This document shows positions 39,201 through 51,200 of a stretch of 64,000 bases of DNA, one piece after another (the first letter of the stretch is position 1; every line of letters starts with the position of its first letter). The translations under genes were made by a program, and so were the position numbers. Location: contig SJOL01006493.1 in assembly GCA_004794785.1 (NCBI GenBank), forward strand, positions 479,573-543,572, written 5' to 3'. Under the pieces are notes generated by a model. The model was given only the letters and a program-made list of their open reading frames with translations, did not search any database and was not told the origin of the DNA. Origin of the DNA: Opisthorchis felineus (lineage: Eukaryota > Platyhelminthes > Trematoda > Opisthorchiida > Opisthorchiidae).

Positions 39201-42200
39201 GTTGCTTGCATGCCACTGATTTCCATTTACCTCCGTTGGGTCGGCTCCGGCAGCTGGTCTGTTCGGCAACTCTTCGGGTGTATCATGCCACTTCCGAAGC
39301 TGAGTCCCATTTACTCTTTTCGATCCCCGACCGTCTTGAATTGTATAGACGTTCCCCCGGCGGTCGGTAACGACAAACGGACCTTGCCATCGGCTGCCCA
39401 GCTTCCGCGATCCCAGTCCACTCCTTCCAGGATTCTGATGATCCTTCCACTTAACCTTCGCGCCTATGGGGAATGGTCGTGCCTTTCTTCTTGCCGTTTT
39501 CTGTCTAGTCCTTTCCTGAGCGGCGGACAAGTTTTCTCGAGCTTTCCTCCTTTCCTCTCCTAGCTCCTCTGGAGACAAGTGTGTTGCCGGCCATAACCCA
39601 ATTTCCTGATCAACTGGAAGGCGCGGATGTCGACCGTACATCAGCATGAACGGGGACTTGCCTGTGGTTGGCTGTATGGAAGCCCGATGAGCGAGCAACA
39701 CCATCGGCAGGTTCACTTCCCAATCACCTCCTTTGGCCGCTAGCCACTCCTTGATCGTTCGGTTATTGCGTTCTGTAAGACCATTTGTTTGCGGGTGGTA
39801 TGGTGCCGTCCTCAGCCGTCTGATGCCCAGCTTCTGCAAGCAACTCCTAAACTCTTCGCTCTCGAAGCAAGGCCCTTGATCCGTTAGAATCATTTTTGGC
39901 ACCCCGTGGTTGGCCACGATGTGACGCATTACCACTCCGCTGATTGTCGTCGCCCGTTGGTTTGGCACGGCTGCCGCCTCGACCCACCGCGACAGGTGTT
40001 CTGTCATCACCACGATATACTGATTTCCACTGGTTGTCACCGGAAAGGGGCCCATGACGTCCACAGACCATAACTCGCCGATTTCTGATACAGGAATGGG
40101 TTCCATGGGATTGGTTACCCCTGTCGTATCCCCTTTCATCAGTTGGCACCGCTTACAGGACACCACATAATCCATCACCTCACTTCTCATCCCGGGCCAG
40201 TAGGCCCTCTGCCGAAGTAAGTCGTATGTCTTGGTGCACCCTGTGTGTGCCATTTCGTGGCATTCGACGATCAGCTTCCTTCTCAAGACGCGAGGTATTA
40301 CGGGCAGCACAACATCAGAATCAGTGTCGTTCCAAGAAATTATGCCAGCCTCACTCAGACTCAATCTATCAAAGTGACTCTGGAACATTTGCAATTCCTT
40401 GTCTCCGTCTCCGTTCTCAATATTCCGTCCATCCAACAAGGAGGCTGCAACCTTCCGTAACACAGGATCCTGCCGTTGGAGTTGCACCAACCTCCCGGGA
40501 TCCAGTTCGACGACGAGGCTATTGGCACCGATCATGATCCTGGGGGCCTCATCTTCAGCCTCTGGTCTTGACAGCCAATCAGCCAGGTGATTCTCCTTCC
40601 CTGGCACGTGCCGGATCGTAAAGTCGTACTCTTGCAACCGGAGTGCCCAGCGCGCGAGCTTTCCGCGAGGATCTCTGGTGGTCCTGATCCACTCCAGGGG
40701 TTTGTGATCAGTCTCGACATGAAATCTTTGTCCAAGCAGGTATGGCCTCCACTTATCCAGGGCCCAGACGATCGCTAAACATTCTTTCTCAATAGTCGAG
40801 TACTTCTGCTCAGCGTTAGTCAGGACGCGACTGGCATATTCGATAACTCCATGCCTCTGCTTCAGGACAGCGCCGATACCGCGGTCGCTAGCGTCCGTTG
40901 CAACAGTAAACATCTCTCCGACCCTGGGCAGTTTGAGGGTCAGTTGCTGATCCAGCATGCGCGCTTTGACACGTTCGAAAGCCTCGTGTGCTTCCCTGGT
41001 CCATTCGAACTTCCGATTTTGCCCAAGCAAGTCGTACAGTGGAGCAGCAATCGTGTTGAAATCTTGGACAAACCGGCTGTAGTATGCTGCTCGCCCAAGA
41101 AACTGCCGTAGGGATCGCTTGGAATTGGGAACAGCACAGTCCTCGATCTTTGCCAGTTTTTCTGGCAGTGGGCTAACCTCTCCGTGACCCACTTTATGCC
41201 CCAGCAGTGTCACTGAACTCCGAGCGAGCTGTGTCTTGGCTTCATTTATCCGCAGGCCCGCCTCCCGGATACGCTTCAATACGGCCTTCAAATGAACTGC
41301 GTGCTCTGGTTCCGAATTGCTGTACACAACGATATCATCCCCGTACACGGCAACATTCTGTAGACCCTTCGTTAAACGAAGCATCAAGCGCCGGAATGTG
41401 AATGGTGCTCCCGACAAACCAAACGGCATCCGTCTAAATTGATATTGGGTGTCCCCAACGGTGAACGCCGTTTTCTCCCGGTCCTCCGCCTTGATAGATA
41501 GTTGCCAATATCCGGAACGCAAGTCGAACACCGTGAAATATCGGGAATGCTGGAGGGAATCGAAAATATCCGCCACCGAAGGGACAGCTACAACCCGATT
41601 TACGGTCAGTTCGTTCAAACGCCGAAAATCCACGCAGAACCGATACTTTCCATTTGCCTTCTTTACAGGCACAACCGGGGAGTTGTATGTACTGTTGGCC
41701 TCCTCAATTATGCCATTTTTCAACATCTCCTGCACTTGCTTATGGACCTCCTCCCGTAGATGGAGCGGCAGCGGACGGGGTCCGTAAGGTCGAAAGCATT
41801 CAGACGAGAGCGGAATTTCGTGTTCAATCCACGAGCAGAAGCCAAACGGATCCTCTTCGCCTGTGAACAATTCGGAGTATTCCTCGACCACGGATTGTAC
41901 TGACGGCATGTTACAGGACGGAAGCTTTCGGACATGCAGCTCGTTCACGGCAGTGCTTGGGTAACCTTCAAGCTTGACTGCGCCATACTTGGTCACCAGT
42001 TTTCCCCGCTTGAGATCAACCACGGATTCTGTGCCCCTGAGAAAATCTGCTCCCAAAATTGTCTGCTCAATGTCTGGGCTGATAAGGAACTCGTGCTGCA
42101 CGGACCTGTCGCCTAGGCGCATTGAGTGCATTGACAATCCGTCAATTTTCAGTTGGTATCCACCCACTGCTCTTACGGCTAGCGCGCACGGTTTGCATAC

Positions 42201-45200
42201 AGCTTCGTTCCCTCTCCGTCTCAGCGATACCCCTGCTCCCGTATCAATCAGACACAGCTCCTTCTTCCCGTCTATCTCGACAACGGCCTGTATGGTAGCC
42301 TGTGTGACTGCACTGATCGCAACCCACCCGGGAAAAGAGGAGTAGTCCAAAGTTTTATTATGTACAGGTGGTCGGGTATGAGGGCATTGATTCTTCCAGT
42401 GGCCATGCATGCCACACCTGTAGCATCGGCTCATTCGAGCGTGCCTCCGAGATTCCGTCTTGATTGCTGCAAGCTGTCCGGCAAGTTGGTCCACTTTGTT
42501 CTTCAGGTCCTCCACTGTTGACTCATCCCTGTTCTCCTGCGACTGCAACGTGGCCAGTGGCGCCTCGGCCAATTCCCGTGCCAGACGCACCAGGTGCTCC
42601 ACACTCAACTGGCCAGTTGCTCTTGCCAACCGCAACTGGGCACGAAGCGCAGGGTGGACTCCCTCGACGAACTGTTCGGACAGCAACTGCTGGCGCGATA
42701 CTCCGTCCAGTTCCGGCAAGGCCCGATCCAACAACTGCTGCAGGCTGGCGAAGAACACGGTCGGGTCACATCCAGGTCCCATGCTGGCCGTCTTGAACCG
42801 CCTCATAGCCTCCTGGCGGTCGGCCGGCGTGTCGAACTCCGCTGCAAGAGATTCCTTCGCGGCGGCCCAGTCCATCTTCCGAGGGCCTCTTCTGGCCGCA
42901 TCCAGGGCCGCCTTCGCCCGGCCTCTGAGGAGGGTCTTCAGTGCCGCCAACTTACCCCTGTCGGTCTCCAGTCCTGCCGCCTCCGCAACATCCTCGAAGT
43001 CCTCCAGGAAGGTCCGCACATCCCCATCCTCGAAAGGTTGTGGCCACGGGATCCTCATCCTTATCCTGGTCACGGCACCAAATGTAAGGAGGGAAACCCT
43101 TCGCTGCGGAGTTGTTTATTAGAAAACGCCAACTAAACGGTTACAGACTATTGGACAGGAAGGTTAAACTCTCATTTGCATGTTGTTTTTAAAAACGGAA
43201 TATCCATCTTCTTCTCGAACGCGTCTTCTTGAACTCTCCTGGATATTCATTGACTATCGCACAATTGCAAGCAAAAACTGCAAAGTAGTTCCACAAATTC
43301 CGTAATAAATCCCACCCTCCATTAGATCAAGGCGAAGTTACGAGAACACACATACTACTCGCATGCCTCATCAGTAGCACCCACCGTTACATCCGGGCTG
43401 AGACGGCTCCTATTTGAATCACCTGGGATGTTCTGTTAGAGTGAATCGTATGTTTGCGAACAATGGATTATGAACTTAGTGTACTCTTGTATCAAGCTAG
43501 GGTCTATTAAAAGGGCGTAAATCTAGCGCAGCAAACCCTGTGAACGCCACTTTCTGTAATGTGCCCGGGTAAAATAGGTGCTAGAAGGCACACGAAGAAA
43601 AAACTACAAATAGCCTGAATTTTCCATTCAGCCGCGACCGTAACGAAATGGAAGCTTCATTGTAAAGAGACGACCAACGTATTCTGATTCCGTTATGGGG
43701 ATGCACGTGACGAATGAAATCTGCTCTCTGTCCTGGAAGATATACACCGCATAAAAGGTACCTGGATTGTTCACATCAGCAGCTGAATGCGCAGTATCAA
43801 GGTAAACCGGTATATTTCTTCGTACCATTATCCCTACGTGGAGCGAACCTGTGAAAAGTAGCTATCATGCGTACCGTGTTGCAAAGATGGTAAACTAGAC
43901 ATTGACCTTGGGTAAGCCATGGTCCACGTGTACAATTGCCGTGCAGTGTCAAAAAATAGAACATGCTCATGTGGAACCGCCCTCAAGATTACGCGATCAT
44001 TACTACGTGCGAGCGGTGTGGAGAACGCCTGTACACCATTTATCAAACCATACTAAATCTCTTAGTGCGGTACTTTTAACAGGCACGCCAGTTTTGGTCA
44101 TTTCTAGGTGATCGTGCCGCCTTAGTGGAGTGAAACCAAGTACAATATTGGCATTGGCTGGCAGCCACACCTTGCATATTCTTCAGACATTAACAGGAAT
44201 GTTCATGTGGGCCACACCAATGCCTATGGTTATGCCGTAACGCTAGGCCACAAATGGCCCACTTCTCAACTTTCCTCAGAACATTCTTTTCAGTGTACGG
44301 TCACTAAGACTGCATAGAATCTAAAAAACTAAAGGCAGTATAACCCAGATCCACTTTTTGTTGCTGTTAGGTTAGCAACGGAATACACCTTTTCCCATCA
44401 CGCGCAGACTATATTTATGAAACTTTAGTGATAAAAGTCAGTTTCTCCAACAACTGGGCAATGCTCGGCTGATTTACCGTTGAGGTCCACCGATATACTC
44501 TTCTGATAACACATTAATTTTTTACGCTGCTCACCCCCTCGCTAACTTCCATTCTGGAACTGGCCGTTTTGAATGGTCAAACATCATATCGATTTGATGG
44601 TAGTATAGTGAGATAGCTGCGGGTTAGGCGCAGATGTGCTCTGATTGGGACGATAATCGACCAACCGGAATCGCGCATCTTAGCCTGACACCTCTCGGTC
44701 CTTCTCGAAAACGAGGACCATTGCATAACTGCAGGAACGCAATTTTCACCTTGTCCCTATTGCATACTGTCGCGAGCTGCCATGATTTCTGAAGTACGCT
44801 GCTGAGTGGTCCAGCATGTCAACGGCCGTCACAGAACCGCCATTATGGGAACAATATCATTGAATGGAAGTTGACTGAAAGCAGCCTGTCGACCTTTATC
44901 CAGAGATTTCAAGAATCCTGCTTACTTGAAGTGCAAAGTGACGATCGATTTGTGCTAACTTGTGTAGTCAATTCACAGCGAGCTACAAATGATGGGCTAC
45001 CAGAAAACAAATAATTACATGCACTTTGCAAGTGCGTGTGTGAAATATTGCATGGTCCATAAAATGGTTCACATGGGCGAACGCGAAACTGGACCGTATT
45101 TGTGAGATGATTGTTCCGAAAACGACGTGTAGTGGAAGTACATTAGTCAATAACCCGCTTCCATTAATCCAACAGAGTGCAAGCAGCGATCCAAATGTGC

Positions 45201-48200
45201 AGGTCAACCCTCCGTATTGCAAGGATTCCATTCAGATAGAGCGTTTAGTTCAGCGAGAAAGAAGTTTTAGTTGACTCTATCTCTACGAAACTAGCTTAGT
45301 TGGAAAACTTCAGCTCAACCTCAAAATGATTTCTATGTTCACGTATACCTTCCCAATCGACCACAGCCCAACAGTGTTTGGTACCATCCCGTTCCTGTTC
45401 TGATCACAACATCTAGGGAAAATTTATCTCGACTTTAACACCTACACTTTTTGTCCTATAAAATCAACTAGTAAACGTTATGTAAAGATGTGCCATATTT
45501 GACGAAAAGGCATTGCGTTGTAGCAGTTGCTGCAGCACCCACTTCTCTAGGGTGTTGGCGTTCCACCAGTGCCGTCACTAGCCACTGTCGAGAGGTTTTA
45601 CTATATGACGTTAATTGACAGAGTGAACCAGGCTAATGGTGAACAACCTTGAAAGGTAGTATTTAGAAAGCATTTCTAAATGAAAAAGGAAATTGTTCTC
45701 AGTGGTAGATATCCAATCTTTCTTTTCATTGATCAGGTTGCGGAACGGACGAGCAAACTGGAGGAGAGCCGCCGTGAGCTGGAACAACGCACAAAACAGT
45801 TGAGTCAACAACTTGCCGCTGAAGCGTCAGAATACGAAAAACAGAAACGTCACTTTGAAGATGAGCGTTCAATCTGGGAGGCGGAGAATCAAGATATTCT
45901 CGAGGTGAGTGGATATTCGAGGCTCCGTTTCCTGCTGTTACTCCGCCAAATAAAACACCTATCCTACTGGAACGTCCTGTTCCCATAATTTTACTTAATT
46001 GGTCATCCGGTGGGCTATTCAGTTCAGTGTACTTTTTGATTTTCATAAGCATCCATTTACTGTTGATTTCCCCTACTTCTTGAGAATTTTACCAGATGTT
46101 TCTAGTGAAATTTCTCGCTCCGTAATGTGGCATACAGTTGTTCGCTAACCAGCTAACCTGGCGCTTCCTATCACTGTTCACGATTAAGGGCTCCACGCTT
46201 CTCCGTTATAGTGCATCCTTGCACGAAGGACCTAGCAGGCGATAGCGCAACTGGGTCGGTGGTATTTTGTAATTTCTCATACAGCGTGGGTGATTTGGCT
46301 AGGTTCAACATGCTGGACAGTTTTTGGGCCGCGTCATGTAACTATTAGGTAGTAACAATGCTGACCGGCACAGCAGTTATCAAAATAAACAACCTCCCGA
46401 CCTGCAGTACCCTCTTGGAGTAGGATTTTCGGGAACCAAAACAATGTGGGTTGCCTCCCAAAAAGCGAAAAATTCCTGGAATGTAAAATGAGATGTCTTA
46501 GAAGCATTTCTCCTGTAATTTGGAAAGATCCTGACCCCTATCCAAAATGGTCGCACCTTTCGACTGCAATTAATTGGATGGTTACCCTATCCCATCTACA
46601 CGTATCCAGTCGATACCGTGGACAACCAGACATGCAGATTGTAAATGTGTTACTGCTAGGGTATAGGGAACTGATCTTTGTGTATGACATGAGGAGCGGA
46701 ATCAATTAGGCAAGCACTATGGCTTCTTTGCTACTGGTCATAGATTCCGTGAGCATCGCATGCATAGTGAAGGCATGTTCAGCTTGAGGAGGAAAAATCA
46801 CAGGTCTCTTTAGCTTTCGCTATGATGTTAGCTCTATGAAGGTTGAGTATAACTTCATCTCTTTCCCTGAGGTGATGAAACGTAATTTAATGCTTGATCC
46901 TGTACTTGGCGGAATGTTCAACTGTCGTGACACCACTTTGCTGGGTGTATGATACAAGTGATGGGAAGCGCATTCTTCACCTTGGCGCCTTCGATGCGCG
47001 CATTCAAACGAAGAGGGAGAGCTAATCTCAGACGGCCGATTGGATGCATGTCTGAACTCTGCTTTGGTTCCTCCGGCTGCGTTCATCAACCGGTGCCTGT
47101 TGTACTTGTGTTCGTTTGCGGCAAGTGGTTCACCATTATAGCACTGACAGGACGGCTGCGTGTGTTGCATGTGACTTCGGCTACTCATTGGGACTGATTA
47201 GCCCCTGGGTTATCCAAACAGTGGCATCGAGATGGCTCAGTGGTTAAAGCGCGAATTTATTGACCGGAATATTCTTGGTTCGATCTAATCTCTGCATCTC
47301 GGCTACTCCTGTCTAGGCTTGGGCAACCTGGCAGTATTTCAGCCCTCGTGCTTCCACCGGCTGGCGTGGCAGCTAGGCACCGAAAAGGTGTTACGGATGA
47401 AAGCTCATTACTGATCGATCATTGGTGTGTATATTTTGGAAGCACTATTCACTTGCCTAGCTGACTAGTAAAAGCTATCTTAGAAATGCGATCAGGTTGA
47501 TATTTCTCGAAGCTCCTCCAACATGCAGTGCCTATTACAGGAAGGAATGAACAAAGCGATCCCGAACGTATTGCCTGTTGCATCTGCATCGCAGACCTTG
47601 CTGCTCTGAATCTAAAGCTGTGTCCGGTTTATACATCTCTGATTCAGTCTCATGATGTCAACAACCTCGTTGGTTCTAGCTCAACCTAGAACTAGCCAGC
47701 AAACTTCTTTGGGATAGGTCTCCAGCAGGACAACCTGAATCAAGTCTTTATGAGTAATGCAAGACCCCAAACCTGAAGCCACTCACCACAGTCAACAACG
47801 TCCCTCTTAAATCTGTTAATAGTGATTCACATACCTTGTTTCGAACAAGCTGGTCGAATTTTCTTCCCAACATGACACCGTCGGCTTATCTAGAGCTCAC
47901 GGTTTGAACTCCAGGTGTCCGGAGTTTATCCACACAGAAGCGAACTTCTGAGCAAACACAGTGTACTCTGAAGGTGTGCCCAAAAAGTCAGTGCAGCTTT
48001 TGTTCGTGCCGATCGACACGCGCTGTCTTCCTTGTTGGTTGGTTGTACATTTGGTATACCGTTTTGGCGACTTTAGGAAGTGCACTAAAGAAGATAAAAG
48101 TCGTGGAGCTTCATAAGATTTCTCTCTTGAAACATTGTTATTCCAATGTTATTTCGGGGAATACCAATGTAGGATCTTGCTGCGTCTCACATATCGTTAG

Positions 48201-51200
48201 TGAAGATATCCAAAGCAAAAACCATATTCTATAGGCTGATATTTGGGTTGGCAATTTCAGGCTTCCACTGGAACGTATTTAGTCTTTCTTAGTGCCAAGG
48301 TTTGGGGCCATCTTCGATGAATGTTGGTCGTACGACCAACTGACTTTTCTATATATTATAATGCCCTCCAGGATCGGACCCCTAAAAAACTGGAACTAAA
48401 ACTTGAGGAACTAGATAGTGCGGTTTCGTTTTACTGAAGATAGCACTCCAAGAGCGTAACAGCTGAAAAAAAAAAAAAGCTCCACTCACCCAAAGCTTAA
48501 AATAATCTGTGTGACTTATTGATCTGCCAGTGATTCTTAAGGCAATTAATGGTCGCTACTTGGTTGTAGCCTTATTCTTGCCGTCCAATTAGACCGAGTC
48601 GATTTTCCAGGCTACTACATGTACACTTTTTCCACAAGCGCTTGTTGTCCAACGATCACACCTGTCGGATACGACGGACGTTCAAAGATTACTTTATTGC
48701 GCTCGAAAGCTTCGTGGCGTCATCTAGACCTGGTTACTGTATGTCTTCAACCGCTTCCAGTCTTTTAGAACACCTTCAGTGAATGGGAGGACAGCGTGTT
48801 CTTATCCTAGCCTAAAAATAGTAACTTACCAGGGCCAAAAGCGAAGAGAGACGATTAGTGGAATGGTCAACAAGTTCACAGTATCTTCAGATGTGATGAC
48901 GTGCAATGCAGTAGATATTTCACCTGTTTTGCAAACGAAATTGAATTTGGATTCCCTTCTACCACTAGTTTGATTTCTGCCACGGACACGAATTTCAGTG
49001 CAATCCTGAGCGTAACCGGTGCAGTATCCCAGACGAATACCGTAAATGGTGTCTTTTGTTATCTCGCATGGATGCATCAGTTCGAAGCGGAAAATTCTTT
49101 GTTCCCATCACCATCGCTTGATACTGTCGCACGTTAATAAATTCGTAGTTCATTTGTGACGATGCGTTCAATAATTTCACCATGATGTCGCATAAAAAGG
49201 CAAAAGTGAGATGGTTTTTCAGGCTTATTGAAATTTCGCTTTCGTAACGGATCACTGTACTGTAGCACAGATCCGGATCCTGAAAAGTCCTGCTCACCTT
49301 TTGATTCATCAGATGGATGTAGGGTTTTCAGAATCCTCGACCCCCTGTCTAACAGTTCCATACTGTTGATCATAAGACTTCGCGCCTGCCAACTGTTTTG
49401 CACAGCCACGGAACTTGCATTTTGTTTGAGCCCCATGTTGACTTACTCAGACGACTCGTTTGCTTTGTGATAGTCGGCTTTTTGAATTACTTTCTTCCTT
49501 TGGGAGATACTCGGTTTCAAAGTGGCTTTTGTCACTTCTGTTATTGTGGTAAGTGGGCCAGATCAGGTCTGCTGTGCATTTATTTGCCTGACGTCACAGA
49601 CGGGTAGGTTGCTGTGGCCTTGTGCGCATCATATCGACCGGTTTTATGCAAATACATTTCGCCACTGAACTCCGTCACACCCGCAACCCGTAGAATACCG
49701 GATATCCGGTTAGGCTGCATTGCTCGCTCGATAACGGAATTGTTTTTTCTCTTTATTTTACCGGCTTTGTACGGGTGTCTGTTTTCACTGGACACTACGT
49801 CGGGGTTGCTGAATCACACAGTTTAGCGCGAGATAGCGCAGGTCTTGGGGATCCAACTTTTTGTCACTGTGACTAAATGAGACGAGTGTTGTTCTGTGTC
49901 TACTTCAGAATGGCGGAAACCTCGAGGTGGACAACGTATGACTTGGCAGAATGGTGTCAAAGAGATTACGAAGAGTTTGGTTGTTGTTGATGCAGTGCAC
50001 CTTCCAGGATGGGGTCCCCGTGACCCCTCCTGCGCTTGACTGGAGAGGCATTGTAGGAAATGGCTCCTCGTCGGTGGCAATGGCCTTCGTGCTTCCAGTT
50101 TCTTTCCAGAATGTCTGACTGAGCGGTTGAAGGTATAGGCACCGCAGAATGCTTCTGATAGGCTATCACCTGGCCCCCTCCCCCACCCCCACTTTTCTTT
50201 TCGTTTCATTCTGAGGCTTGAAATATAATTAAATAAACTTTGTGTTTGTACGGCGGTGAAGCATCAGTGTCAACACTTCTGATGCTGTCTCTGATGACCA
50301 TGATCATGATGAGGACGGGGACGGCAATTTCTTGTATGAAGCGCTACTTGATCACCGTTCTCCTCAATCTTTTTGGGAATTCTTGTACGCAACACGGTGC
50401 CGTTCGGTAGGATGATGGCCAGGCGTACTGATGCTCTAGATACGTATCCTGTTTTCACGTAGGGTATAGCTAATTGGAGTAAGCGAGAGTGGTTTGCTGG
50501 AACCGTGCGAAGTATTGATGGAACCACTCTAGTCGGTTGGTAAACACACTTACATGGTCAGTACACACAGTGCCCTTTATTGTTCATAATTAAAGTGCAC
50601 CTATCAGTAGACCTCTAATATTAAGACATGAGTGAATGAAAAGTTTTTGACAAAATCCTGGGAGCAGCAAAATATACTTATGACTCCAGCCGACTAATTC
50701 CTAAATAAATCGAATAATGGTTTAATTGCGGAAGATTTTCGAGAGAGAGAGAGAGAATCATTTTCACTTACTGCCCAAAATCAGTTGACTAGGGCATTAG
50801 AGCTTCTGAGGTCTCGAGTTCGATGCAGTGCGTACACCAGTCACTGTAGATTGCACGGTAAATTAGGTGCAGAAAGACGAAGCATGCTCCGTGGATGATT
50901 ATGGGCGTATTCCACCTTATTCACGAGAAGAAGAGCGATATTTTAGCTGTCTTATCCGTGATTGGGGTTCTGCAACCGCTTAGGTGTGAATGTTAGTGTA
51001 GAGGATATTTTGAGCAAATGTGGACTGGAGACAGACAGCCGGTTTGCAATTGAGAGCATTGTCTGACTCAATTTTTTTGCGCTTCAGGTAGTGCAGCACT
51101 ACACAACCCATTCCGCCAGATGGTGGTTGTTGCTTCGTAACGTCAAGCTCACGGATCGCTAATACTTTGTGTTTGAATCTTTTCATAAGCGTCTGGGATT

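Larger units (their letters stand above)
38874..43391 (-). mobile_element. Full-length Gypsy LTR retrotransposon, near-intact, antisense in septin intron
   Basis: Two 309-bp LTRs (38874-39182, 43083-43391) flank a primer site, a single open gag-pol frame and a polypurine tract, all read on the minus strand. By direct comparison the LTRs differ at 8 of 309 positions, seven of them transitions, so the copy is fairly young. Flanking bases are CCCG on the left and TCCG on the right, a one-mismatch candidate for a 4-bp target duplication; a solo LTR of the same family at 55621 has a perfect one. It lies against the direction of septin transcription. The element is of the Gypsy type by gene order (integrase after RNase H). 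There is no envelope frame. Confidence 0.96.
30073..45736 (+). other. Septin intron (15.7 kb), repeat-rich
   Basis: The largest intron. It contains two antisense RTE tails (30398-30467, 30851-30953), two TA microsatellites, a sense RTE pseudogene (34737-35830) and the antisense full-length Gypsy (38874-43391). Stretches 30960-32230, 32340-34730, 35840-38870 and 43860-45736 show nothing I can support; a possible minus-strand exon at 43628-43848 is listed separately. Confidence 0.8.

Noticed and set aside
42460..43122. 220-codon frame on + opposite the Gypsy gag
   Set aside because: It is the shadow of the real minus-strand gag frame; composition is skewed and no domain is seen.
47225..47300. 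tRNA gene
   Set aside because: The head has A and B boxes and an acceptor-like stem, but the arms are imperfect and it is fused to a repeated SINE body; the same holds for 20514, 26885 and 53436.
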